Under the pieces are notes generated by a model, which saw nothing but the letters and a program-made list of their open reading frames with translations, searched no databases and was not told the origin of the DNA. The position numbers were made by a program, and so were the translations under genes. A stretch of DNA of 64,000 bases from JABJMC01 sp964473745 (GTDB taxonomy: Bacteria; Patescibacteriota; Gracilibacteria; UBA1369; UBA12473), in contig CAYYQE010000004.1 of NCBI GenBank assembly GCA_964473745.1, forward strand, positions 16,333-80,332, in the 5' to 3' direction. Below, one piece after another: positions 51,120 through 59,217 of this stretch (position 1 is the stretch's first letter; the number at the start of each line of letters is the position of its first letter).

Positions 51120-52958
51120 ATGTTTAAAAAACACCTCCCTTATGTATTTGTTGGCGCAATATTAGCCAGCAGTTTTTTGTTGAGTGGCTGTTTAGGTGGA
51201 TCTTCTTTTACAGAGGCCCATCAATCGTCAGCTGGCTATCTTATAGAAGAAACTTTGCCTTCCGATACCTGGTTTTCGTTTAGTGTTTCTACTTTAGATG
51301 AGGGCCAAAAGACTTATTTTCAAAATTTCATAGGGGCTTTTTCAGAAAACCCTGATGATTTTCGTAATATGTTGCTTAGCGGAATTGATGAAAATTTATC
51401 AACGGTTGATTTGTCTTATATAGATGATATTCAGCCGATTTTAGGAGAAGAAGGGCTGCGTTTTATGTTTGCCTTAAGTGATGGGGATTTAGAGCCAATT
51501 ATGCATGCGGGCCTTACTTTGAGCGATCCGGAAAAAGCCGAAAATTTGTTTGAGGAGTTAATAGAAGAAGGGCGATTTGTGCGTAAAGTAGTAAAAGATT
51601 ATGACCTTTATTTTAATGTGTATGCCGAACAGGAGGGGGAGGATGTGTTTTATTTTGCAGTTTATGAAGATTTACTTTTGATTGCGAATGATGACGATGA
51701 GTTGGCCGAAATGTTGGATTTAGCCAAGAGCAAAGGGGATTATTCATTGTGGTCAAAGGATATTTATCAGGCAGTGATTCAAGAATTACCAACAGAGCAT
51801 GTTGGTTTTATGTTTATGGATGGAGAATATTTGGCTGATAAAAGAGGGGGAGCGGATTTTTCTGGGATGTCTCTTTCTGAGGGAATGATGCCATATATAG
51901 CCGGGCAAGGAATGGCGTTTTTAGCGGGGCCAGAAGGTGTTCAAATTCGAGGGATTGCCTTGGGTGATCGAGAAAAAATTGATGCTGATGATGTTTCTTT
52001 GGATGAACTTCAGGCTAAAAAAAGCTACCTAGCAAAAGATATGCCAGGTGCAAATTTAGGGGCTTTTATTGAGTCTTATGATTTGGCGGCCGCCCTAGAA
52101 AGACAATTGGGCGAAGAGAGTGCCGGAATGATGGCAGCTTATTTAGCATTTTTGGGGCTGGATCCAACTGTAGATTTGGGAGAGTTTTTATCTGAGGGTT
52201 ATGCGATTGCCTTGCACGCAAATAGTAGCGCTTTGCCAGGTTTAACAATTATGATTGATATTTCGGATGGGATTGAAGTTGCGGAAGAATTAATGACGAA
52301 TATTGATGCGCAAATTACGGGTCTTTTGGGAGTTTTTCAACTTCAAGGGGGCACAATTGCTGATGCTCTTTCCAAGGAGGAGATTGAAATTGGCGGTCGA
52401 GAATTTGATAAAATTCAGCTAAATCTGGATGCGTTGATGGGGGTTTATGATACGTCTGGGGCTTTTGAATTACCTTCAGAAATCCAAGGCCAAACTGTGA
52501 ATTTAATTTACGGAATAACGAAAGATCATCGTTTGGTGATTTCTACTTATGAGGGCTGGTTAGAGGATCCTAAATTGATGTTGGCTAGTACAAATAATTA
52601 CGAAGCAGTTAAAGATTATTTAAAAGGATATAAAGAGGGCATGATGTTTGTTGATTTTGGAGAAGTTTTGGATTTTGTAGATGCTTTTGAGGCCTTTCGA
52701 GATGCGTTAAGTAGTGATTCGAGTTTATTGGCTACGGCTAGTGAGCTTGAAGATATGGCTGTGAGTGCTGATGCTGTGATTGAGGAGGGAGAAATGGCGG
52801 CTGAAGTTGAAGAAATTTCAGTGGCCGAAGTTGCTGTTGAAGAAGCAGCTCTTGATCTAAAAGAGCTTATAGAGCCACTTAAATCGTTTGGGTTTTCAGC
52901 TGATGCAAGTAAGTACGAAGTTAAACTTGGAGGAGTGATTTTGTTGGAAGAGGAGTAA
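51120..52958 (+). CDS. DUF3352-like lipoprotein
   Basis: 612 residues. A signal peptide with lipobox LSGC near residue 24 predicts a membrane-anchored lipoprotein. The body has the DUF3352-like pattern LPSDTWFSFSVSTLDEGQ at the start, repeated FAL/DLEP and DPEKAENLFEELI segments, and a tail with many Glu/Val (EEISVAEVAVEEAA). Function of the family is unknown, often found in Patescibacteria and related groups. It lies 39 bp after bL33 and 28 bp before tRNA-Trp. Confidence 0.7.
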   Translation: MFKKHLPYVFVGAILASSFLLSGCLGGSSFTEAHQSSAGYLIEETLPSDTWFSFSVSTLDEGQKTYFQNFIGAFSENPDDFRNMLLSGIDENLSTVDLSYIDDIQPILGEEGLRFMFALSDGDLEPIMHAGLTLSDPEKAENLFEELIEEGRFVRKVVKDYDLYFNVYAEQEGEDVFYFAVYEDLLLIANDDDELAEMLDLAKSKGDYSLWSKDIYQAVIQELPTEHVGFMFMDGEYLADKRGGADFSGMSLSEGMMPYIAGQGMAFLAGPEGVQIRGIALGDREKIDADDVSLDELQAKKSYLAKDMPGANLGAFIESYDLAAALERQLGEESAGMMAAYLAFLGLDPTVDLGEFLSEGYAIALHANSSALPGLTIMIDISDGIEVAEELMTNIDAQITGLLGVFQLQGGTIADALSKEEIEIGGREFDKIQLNLDALMGVYDTSGAFELPSEIQGQTVNLIYGITKDHRLVISTYEGWLEDPKLMLASTNNYEAVKDYLKGYKEGMMFVDFGEVLDFVDAFEAFRDALSSDSSLLATASELEDMAVSADAVIEEGEMAAEVEEISVAEVAVEEAALDLKELIEPLKSFGFSADASKYEVKLGGVILLEEE

Positions 52959-52986
52959 ATTCGTGCTATAAATTTTGCGACATCGT

Positions 52987-53060
52987 AGGGGCGTGGTGAA
53001 ATGGTATCACAGGGGTCTCCAAAACCTCTAGTGCGGGTTCGATTCCTGCCGCCCCTGCCA
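52987..53060 (+). tRNA. tRNA-Trp (CCA)
   Basis: Acceptor AGGGGCG/CGCCCCT, anticodon loop CTCCAAA (anticodon CCA), T arm GGGTTCGATTCC and encoded CCA. Standard UGG reading, so UGA does not need a Trp tRNA here. Confidence 0.94.
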
Positions 53061-53072
53061 AAGAACACGAAA

Positions 53073-53190
53073 GACAAACCTAGCGGTTTTTCTCTCGTGG
53101 GCTCTCTTTTCCCTATATTGTTGTTCGCAAAAAGTAAGTTTCGCCCACAAGACCCGTAGTAAAATTTTGCCTACGTGCGCTCAGCTTATT
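53073..53190 (+). ncRNA. Structured element B, homologous to 50273-50420
   Basis: GACAAACCTAGCGGTTTTTC, TTGTTCG and CCCACAAGACCCG occur in the same order as in element A. The enclosing stem is CACGA/TCGTG here and CGTGGGG/CCCCACG in A, which supports pairing. It starts 13 bp after tRNA-Trp, so it may be processed from the same transcript. The remaining DNA up to 53248 holds A/T-rich sequence only. Confidence 0.5.
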
Positions 53191-53248
53191 TTTGCTCACG
53201 CTTGATTTTATGTTATGTTAATGACCTTTTTATTTAATAAATTAAAAA

Positions 53249-54685
53249 ATGGCTCTAGATGCTTATCGTGGAGATGTCATTCGTCCTGCCAAAGATGGAA
53301 CTTTTCAGAATCCTAAATTTGATGTTACTAGTGACTGCGTTACGGTTGTTGGAGATGATGGGACCATCGAGCTTTCTCGTCCGCTTGAGGAGGTGTCTCG
53401 TTGGGAGAGTGATAGACTTAGTAAGCACTCTTTATCAATAGGTGAAGATGGGAGAGCGTTTTTTTCTCCGAGTAGCCCGTACTCAGGGCGCCCTTTAGCT
53501 GAAGGGCGAGAATTGTTTTATAATGGGCTAACTATAGGCCCAGTGGGGGCAAATATACATGATCATTTATTGCAACCTCCAGGGGTGCCGGGCCCATTAA
53601 TGCGGCAAGATGGATCGGGTTGGCTGCGTGATACTTTGGTTGAAGGGGAGTTGCCGGCTAAATATGATTTAGACCGAGCTCGAGCCATGATTAGAGAACG
53701 TCTGACATTAATGGTTAAGGCTGGAGTGGGACGCTTATTTGGTTGGCCAACCAGCTCCGAAGGAACGGCACGGATTGTTTTGGAAGAAGCAAAGCGGTTA
53801 GGAGTTAATGCTCAAACCGGCATTGTTTTAATGGACCGCATGGATCAAGAAAAATTGAATGTCACTATTGATGAAGCTCGCTCTGCATATGAAAGTTTGT
53901 TGAGTGATTTCCCTGGTCAGGTGGCCATGATTCATAGGTTTGGGATTGCGTGCCAGGAAGAAATTACGGCGTGGGCAGTAGATTTTGCTCGTCGGCATGG
54001 TTTGCAATTCCATACACATTTTGACGAATCTACTAATGAGCAAGATTTTCATGCTTGTTTACATGATGGTGAATCGATTTTTGAAACCTACCAAAGGCAG
54101 GGAATTTTGGGAGAGGGAATGAACGTTGTTTTGGCTCATGCTATTCATACTGACCCAGAGCATATTCGTTGGATTGGCGAGAGGTCTGATTTGCGTGTTG
54201 CGATTGCCGCTTGTCCAAGTTCGAATGCGCATTTGGGTAGTCACGCGTCCAAAGATGGTTATGTGGGCTTTCCGTATCAAAAATGGCAGGAGGCAGGCGT
54301 TCCAATCGCTTTAGCAACCGATGCTGGGGCCGGGCGACTTACTAGTGTTTTTCAAGAAGCTATGAATGAAAGAGGACGACAAATGGGGTTTTATTGTGAT
54401 GGTGAATTTCCTTCGGAGCAGATGTTGTGGGCGGCAGGGGTGCAAGGATCTTTAGTGATGGGTGATTCGTTGGAATCAATAGCGATTAAAGAAGGTCAGC
54501 TAGCCGATTTTGCGGTAGTTGAATTAAGTGGGTCAAACGGGACTTATGCTCCTGGGGCTCATCGAGGCGATCCTAGTAGGCAAATTTTTAGATATGTTGA
54601 AGGAGCCGCAACTTCCCCTGAGCGCATACCGGCAATTTGGGTAAAAGGTCGTCCAGTTAAGATTGATGGGCGTTTGAATTCTTAA
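53249..54685 (+). CDS. Amidohydrolase, guanine-deaminase-like
   Basis: Amidohydrolase-superfamily metal enzyme. The first site is GANIHDHLLQPPG near residue 100, like the H-x-H-x-x-Q of guanine deaminases; FHTHFDES near 255 is the HTHxxE-type strand; VVLAHAIHTDP near 293 and CPSSNAHLGS near 330 follow; and ALATDAG near 355 carries the catalytic Asp. 478 residues is within the guanine-deaminase/SAH-deaminase range. It is unlike the smaller amidohydrolase at 7.4 kb. The substrate is uncertain. Confidence 0.7.
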   Translation: MALDAYRGDVIRPAKDGTFQNPKFDVTSDCVTVVGDDGTIELSRPLEEVSRWESDRLSKHSLSIGEDGRAFFSPSSPYSGRPLAEGRELFYNGLTIGPVGANIHDHLLQPPGVPGPLMRQDGSGWLRDTLVEGELPAKYDLDRARAMIRERLTLMVKAGVGRLFGWPTSSEGTARIVLEEAKRLGVNAQTGIVLMDRMDQEKLNVTIDEARSAYESLLSDFPGQVAMIHRFGIACQEEITAWAVDFARRHGLQFHTHFDESTNEQDFHACLHDGESIFETYQRQGILGEGMNVVLAHAIHTDPEHIRWIGERSDLRVAIAACPSSNAHLGSHASKDGYVGFPYQKWQEAGVPIALATDAGAGRLTSVFQEAMNERGRQMGFYCDGEFPSEQMLWAAGVQGSLVMGDSLESIAIKEGQLADFAVVELSGSNGTYAPGAHRGDPSRQIFRYVEGAATSPERIPAIWVKGRPVKIDGRLNS

Positions 54686-54695
54686 GATTTCGTTT

Positions 54696-55028
54696 TTAGT
54701 AGTTCAAAATAACCTCCAAGGTCCCAGATCCGCCGCGGTCGCGGCGGCCCTCGTAAACGCGGGCCACGTGCGGATGTCCTTGCAAGTATTTTTTAAGGAA
54801 AGGCTTAATAATGGGCATCCCCTTAGCGGAATGGAGGCCTTTGCCGGTTATAAATAGCACTTTGGTAAGGCCGCGGTTTTCGCATTTTTCGAGGAATTCG
54901 TCGGTTAGGGCTTGGATTTCGTGTTGGCGCAAAGGACCGCGATTATGAAAATCAAATTCTTCTTGAGGCTTGCTCAAGTTGTCGTACTTATTATTTTTTT
55001 GAGGGCGTTGCTTTTTTCGTTTGGCCAT
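54696..55028 (-). CDS. Smr-domain protein
   Basis: 110 residues. A basic N-terminus (KRKKQRPQKNNK) is followed by an Smr domain: FDFHNRG, then LFITGKGLHSAKG and GGSGTLEVIL. Smr domains are nucleases or nicking modules, in ribosome rescue (SmrB) or MutS2. The small stand-alone form is common. Convergent with the amidohydrolase 10 bp away. Confidence 0.85.
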   Translation of the reverse strand: MAKRKKQRPQKNNKYDNLSKPQEEFDFHNRGPLRQHEIQALTDEFLEKCENRGLTKVLFITGKGLHSAKGMPIIKPFLKKYLQGHPHVARVYEGRRDRGGSGTLEVILNY

Positions 55029-55059
55029 GGGGATATAATAGCATATTAACTTATTGATT

Positions 55060-55102
55060 TAATGGTTAACATATGTTAACATTGTTATGTATTAGTTAAC
55101 AT
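55060..55102. promoter_or_regulatory. GTTAAC operator cluster of the toxin-antitoxin operon
   Basis: GTTAACATATGTTAAC is a 16-bp perfect palindrome, followed by a third GTTAAC about 20 bp on and directly upstream of the antitoxin ATG. This is the expected place for an autoregulatory operator. Confidence 0.6.
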
Positions 55103-55108
55103 AGTTTT

Positions 55109-55360
55109 ATGAAGGATTTTTTGTCAGTGGCGGAGGTGGCGGAATTAATGGGAGTTAGTCGTGTGGCGATTTTCAAAAAAATTCAGTCAGGCGAAATTTT
55201 GGCACAAAAAGTGGGGAGAAATTACATTATTAATAGGGAAGATTTGGATTTGCCAAAGGCAAGGGAAATTACTGAAAAACAGAAGAAATTTATCGATAAA
55301 TCAGTAGATCGAGTAATTGATGAATATGAGGAAACACTAATCCTTTTGAAAGATGTCTAA
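55109..55360 (+). CDS. HTH-domain antitoxin of a Fic/Doc pair
   Basis: 83 residues. An N-terminal excisionase/MerR-like helix-turn-helix (FLSVAEVAELMGVSRVAIFKKI) is followed by the wing IINREDL and a charged helical tail (EKQKKFIDKSVDRVIDEYEETL) likely to cap the toxin. Its end overlaps the next gene by 8 bp. Antitoxin function is inferred from the neighbour and the operator. Confidence 0.75.
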   Translation: MKDFLSVAEVAELMGVSRVAIFKKIQSGEILAQKVGRNYIINREDLDLPKAREITEKQKKFIDKSVDRVIDEYEETLILLKDV

Positions 55361-55784
55361 CAAGCGGATAAAAATTTTAACAGTGGGAGAGGTAGCTTAT
55401 TTAGCGCATACTTTGGCAACTAAAATGATGAGTTGGGATGAACCGATTCCTCCTTTTTCAACGCGATTTCCAAATAAGTTAGAGAGTTGTTTGGAGGTTC
55501 CTTTTCAGACTTTTGGACAAAAGCACTTATACAAAGGTCTTATTGGTAAGGCATCTATTTTGTTTTATTTACTTATCAAGAATCATCCATTTCAGAATGG
55601 AAATAAAAGAATTGCGGTTACTAGTTTATTGGTGTTTTTAAGTAAAAACGGAAAATGGATTAAGGTTGGGGAGCAAGAACTTTACAATTTTGCTTATTGG
55701 ATTGCGAGTAGTCCCCCAGGCTTAAAAGAACAGACTGTGTTGGCGATTGAGGCTTTTATTAAAAAGCACTTAGTTGATGCTTAG
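55353..55784 (+). CDS. Fic/Doc-family toxin
   Basis: 143 residues. The Fic-core motif HPFQNGNKR (residues 78-86) matches the Doc-type H-x-F-x-N-x-N-K-R; Doc-like proteins phosphorylate or AMPylate targets such as EF-Tu. It overlaps the HTH antitoxin gene by 8 bp and the convergent nadK stop by 4 bp. The short size fits Doc rather than long Fic proteins. Whether it is active is unknown. Confidence 0.8.
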   Translation: MSNKRIKILTVGEVAYLAHTLATKMMSWDEPIPPFSTRFPNKLESCLEVPFQTFGQKHLYKGLIGKASILFYLLIKNHPFQNGNKRIAVTSLLVFLSKNGKWIKVGEQELYNFAYWIASSPPGLKEQTVLAIEAFIKKHLVDA

Positions 55785-56608
55785 CCATGCCGCTGCGCTT
55801 CGGCAATCATTTTGTCGATGTAGCTTAATTCTTCAATAAAATGTAAGACTGAGGCGGTTTCAGCGCGGACAGCTTTTATTTCACGCACATCAACAGATCG
55901 AACAACACCATCTACCTCGGCCCGTTGTGGACGTTTTTCAGGGTCGATAATTTCTAGTTTTATGCGGTCAACAGCATCAAGAACCAGGCTTTTAATATTG
56001 GAGCAAATTCCAGTTACTTGAATGGTGTCTAAGGCGGTGGCTACGCTTCCTCCGGCATATAAGTTGTAAGCAGTTGATCCTTGGGGGGTGCAAACAATAA
56101 CCCCATCCCCTTTAGCGCGTGGGGTAATAATTCGATCGTTACGGAGAATGCGAGAGACGCCGGATTGGCCGGTTGATTGGCCTTGATAAAATCCAGTTTG
56201 TCGCATGGTGTTGACCTCGTTAAAAGCATGGACGATTTCGGTTTCGCCATTCCCATGAAGAAGGGCAACGCGTAAATAATGGAATCTCTGGGGTAGGCTG
56301 CGTCGAATAGCTTCAAGTATTTCGTCCGGATCTTTGTTGATGATGTCATTAAGCATCATTCCTTTACTAGTGGGGCTCCCAGCTTTAATTGGGAAAATTG
56401 GTGGTAGTCCATTGCCTGGCACTGTAAGGTTGTGTCTGGCTTCACGCATAGTAGTTCCATCGCCACCAAGAACTAAACGAAAATCTGCATCTTCGCGATG
56501 CTCAACTTCGGAGACTCCAGCACTGTTTAAGGCGGGTTGTAGTTTTTCGTAGGCAGCCGGGGCTAATTTCGTGTCCCCGACAATAACTTTTAAGTTTAGA
56601 TTGGACAT
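55781..56608 (-). CDS. nadK: NAD kinase
   Basis: Makes NADP from NAD and ATP. The GGDGT motif (VLGGDGTTMREA, near residue 48), the NE motif (AFNEVN near 128) and CTPQGSTAYNLYAGG near 180 are diagnostic. 275 residues is normal. It completes an NAD set with nadE and nadM at 44-46 kb. The window has no quinolinate or nicotinate synthesis genes. Confidence 0.9.
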   Translation of the reverse strand: MSNLNLKVIVGDTKLAPAAYEKLQPALNSAGVSEVEHREDADFRLVLGGDGTTMREARHNLTVPGNGLPPIFPIKAGSPTSKGMMLNDIINKDPDEILEAIRRSLPQRFHYLRVALLHGNGETEIVHAFNEVNTMRQTGFYQGQSTGQSGVSRILRNDRIITPRAKGDGVIVCTPQGSTAYNLYAGGSVATALDTIQVTGICSNIKSLVLDAVDRIKLEIIDPEKRPQRAEVDGVVRSVDVREIKAVRAETASVLHFIEELSYIDKMIAEAQRHG

Positions 56609-56775
56609 GGCGTTCCTTTTTTAAATTGTTTGACGTCTATATTATGATCTTTTCAGAAAGCCAAAAAAAGGAAGCCATTGTAGGTGGTTTTTGAGGGGGT
56701 GTCAAACCTGTTTTTAAAAGGTCGACGGCGAATGTCGTCATCATTAGTTTGCCGAGAGGTGACCGTCAGCAGGCG

Positions 56776-57909
56776 TTATGTTTCTAAAACTTGTTTATAT
56801 TCAAGTTTGTAGATGTAGAGAAAAGTTAACGCTAATGAGAGTAAATATGGCGCGATGATTAATCCAGGCAGTCCCATGGTGAAAATTCCTCCTAAGATCG
56901 TAAGGAAGGAAAGAAGTGGATGAATGCGGGCGCTTTCACCGATGACAATTGGTTTGATGAAGTTGTCGACCGTGCCAACCACAAACATTCCCCATAAAAC
57001 CAGGAATAATCCGGCAACCCAGTGGCCGGTGATGAATAGAATGAGAGCGGCGGGGACCCAAATAAGGGTGGCGCCGACATACGGGACAATCGAGAAAAAG
57101 GCCATAATCGTACCCCAAAAAGCGGCATTTTCAATGCCAGCGAGGGCAAAGCCAATACCTCCTAAAAATCCTTGGGCCATGGCGGCGCCAAAGATCCCAT
57201 AAAGGATGCCGCGGCTCATGGCTTGGAGTTTGTTGAACAAGATTGTGCGGTATTTGCGCGCGACGGGGATGAGCTCTTTGAATTCATGAATAACTTTGTC
57301 TCCGTCGCGCAAGAAGAAGAAAGTTGAGAGCAGCAGTACAAATAAATGAAAGGCCAGAACAGATAAGGATTTGGCAAAAGATGTTGTTTGATTCACCAGG
57401 AATTGACTCACGTTTTGCACAATGGTGGTGGCAAATCCAACCACATCTTCCATTTTAATAGGCGCAAATTCAGAAGCTTGACCAATGTATTTGCCAGCAA
57501 AACTGTTTTCTATGATTTCTGGAATAAGTTGGACATCATCAAAAACATCGCCCACATGAATTTCGACATAAGAATAAATATCAATTGCTTGATCTGTGAT
57601 GTAAGAAACAAACCAGGTAACCGGCGCTAGAATAATTCCTAAAATCAGCATAAAGCTAATAATACTGGCCGCGGTTCGTTTTTTAAGAACTTTTAAAATT
57701 TGTTTATGTATCGGATAGAAACTAGTGGCAATAACAGCTCCAATTACAATTGAAGGAAGGAAGGGGCTTATTATCCAAATAATGGCGATTAAAAGCGTAA
57801 TTAAACCTCCTAAAATAAAATATTTAGGGATGTCTTCGAGGACAACATGAGTGTCAATTTTTGGGTTTTTTGGTTTGGTTTTTTTGGTGGTACGTTTTTT
57901 TGGAGGCAT
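56776..57909 (-). CDS. AI-2E/PerM-family membrane protein
   Basis: About 377 residues with eight hydrophobic segments. FFSIVPYVGATLIWVPAAL and FVVGTVDNFIKPIVIGES are the PerM/AI-2E transporter signatures; the latter is followed by HPLLSFLTILGG. A basic N-terminus (MPPKKRTTKKTKPKN) precedes the first helix. The start at 57909 is used because the longer frame runs through a terminator hairpin. Transport substrate unknown. Confidence 0.85.
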   Translation of the reverse strand: MPPKKRTTKKTKPKNPKIDTHVVLEDIPKYFILGGLITLLIAIIWIISPFLPSIVIGAVIATSFYPIHKQILKVLKKRTAASIISFMLILGIILAPVTWFVSYITDQAIDIYSYVEIHVGDVFDDVQLIPEIIENSFAGKYIGQASEFAPIKMEDVVGFATTIVQNVSQFLVNQTTSFAKSLSVLAFHLFVLLLSTFFFLRDGDKVIHEFKELIPVARKYRTILFNKLQAMSRGILYGIFGAAMAQGFLGGIGFALAGIENAAFWGTIMAFFSIVPYVGATLIWVPAALILFITGHWVAGLFLVLWGMFVVGTVDNFIKPIVIGESARIHPLLSFLTILGGIFTMGLPGLIIAPYLLSLALTFLYIYKLEYKQVLET

Positions 57910-57943
57910 TTTGAAGGGGATTAAAACAATCTTCATCTTAAAC

Positions 57944-57973
57944 AAAAAGACGCCTTAAGGGAAGACGCCTTTT
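57944..57973 (-). terminator. Imperfect terminator upstream of perM
   Basis: AAAAAGACGCCT and AGACGCCTTTTT form an imperfect stem (A-C mismatches) with T runs on both sides, so it could work in either direction. It separates the secreted-protein gene from perM. Confidence 0.55.
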
Positions 57974-57986
57974 ATTGTTTGAGTGT

Positions 57987-59147
57987 TTAAAATGTGTAGT
58001 AGCCGTGATTATTAAGGAAATCTAATTCAACCTCCTCTCCGCTTGGATACTCGGTGTAAACTTGTAGATCGTCGCCAGTTTCAATAAGAGCAAGTTCCTC
58101 ATCAGTAAGTTCAGCGGTAAAAGTTTGGCAGGTGTTGTTTTCAGGAAGAGTGATGCCAATAACTTTATCGATTTTTCTAGAGATGAAAAAACTCATGGTC
58201 ACTAACTCGTCTCCAAAAGTTCCAAGAGCGCAGACTTCACCATAAAGTTCGTTTCCGATTAAACCAACTTCAGTGATTTCTACATCTGGAATAATTCTAA
58301 AAGTCGCACTTTCTTCAACTCCATCCGCGTCAACAGTTAAGGTGTAATCAGTCAAAGGAATGATTAAACCAAAATCATCGACATTAACGCTAGCTGGAGT
58401 GCAAGTTCCGGCGGCCGGGCTAGAGATAGTGGCGGTTTCGGTATATCCATTTGTTGAAAAATCAACAGTCATAGTTGGGCTGTCAGCAGCTTCTTCGTTA
58501 CAAATTAGAGCGATAAAACTTTCGTAATCATTAGAAATTTCAATGTCGGGGATGGTTAACGGAACCGGAGCCTCAAAGCTATAAGAATAAATGTCATCAC
58601 TAGCATTAATGGCATCTAATAGGTCGCTGCCGCTCATGCCACTTTCGGCGGCGGCTACGGTAACATTCAAGGTATAAGTATCACCGGCTATTAATCCAAA
58701 ATCCTCAACAACTATGGTAGATGTGGTGATTTCACAGGTGTCGCTGGTGTGGATAGTATCGCTTAAATTGTTATTATGCCCATCAACTTCAAACAAAATA
58801 TGAAGCAATTGGGTGCTGGCGGGGGTTCCATCCCAACAGGTTTCAGCATAGAAATAATTATTATCAATCCCAGCATCCATGATGGTAAATTCATTGCTGG
58901 TTGAAGCGTCAGCGCCACCAAAACCACCTCTTCTTATGGGGGAGAGGTTAGGGCTATTTTTTACTCCGGTATTGCGTGAAGCAGCTAAATCAATAGCCGA
59001 AGAAGTGTTTTGAATAGTTAAATCTGTGTCAGATACGATGGGAGTAAATGATCCGAAATAATTTGTAGTGCTGCCTAAGACGACGGCGATTAAAAGTGTG
59101 CTTCCAGTAATCCCACCAATAAGCCACCATTTTTTCTTACTTAACAT
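57987..59147 (-). CDS. Secreted protein with three Ig-like repeats
   Basis: 386 residues. An N-terminal membrane segment or signal anchor (about 7-28) is followed by a Ser/Asn-rich spacer and three Ig-like repeats (about 90-190, 195-290 and 295-380). Each begins around an aromatic or hydrophobic residue plus Cys (YAETCWDG, ALICNEE, YGEVCALG) and has a second Cys about 40-55 residues on, probably a disulfide. Similar in style to the CARDB protein at 36.2 kb. No enzymatic motif. Confidence 0.6.
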   Translation of the reverse strand: MLSKKKWWLIGGITGSTLLIAVVLGSTTNYFGSFTPIVSDTDLTIQNTSSAIDLAASRNTGVKNSPNLSPIRRGGFGGADASTSNEFTIMDAGIDNNYFYAETCWDGTPASTQLLHILFEVDGHNNNLSDTIHTSDTCEITTSTIVVEDFGLIAGDTYTLNVTVAAAESGMSGSDLLDAINASDDIYSYSFEAPVPLTIPDIEISNDYESFIALICNEEAADSPTMTVDFSTNGYTETATISSPAAGTCTPASVNVDDFGLIIPLTDYTLTVDADGVEESATFRIIPDVEITEVGLIGNELYGEVCALGTFGDELVTMSFFISRKIDKVIGITLPENNTCQTFTAELTDEELALIETGDDLQVYTEYPSGEEVELDFLNNHGYYTF

Positions 59148-59217
59148 TGTGAAAAGGGTTAAAGAAATAAGTTTTTAGGGTGGCGTCGATAAAACAAACT
59201 AATAAGAGGGGAAAATA

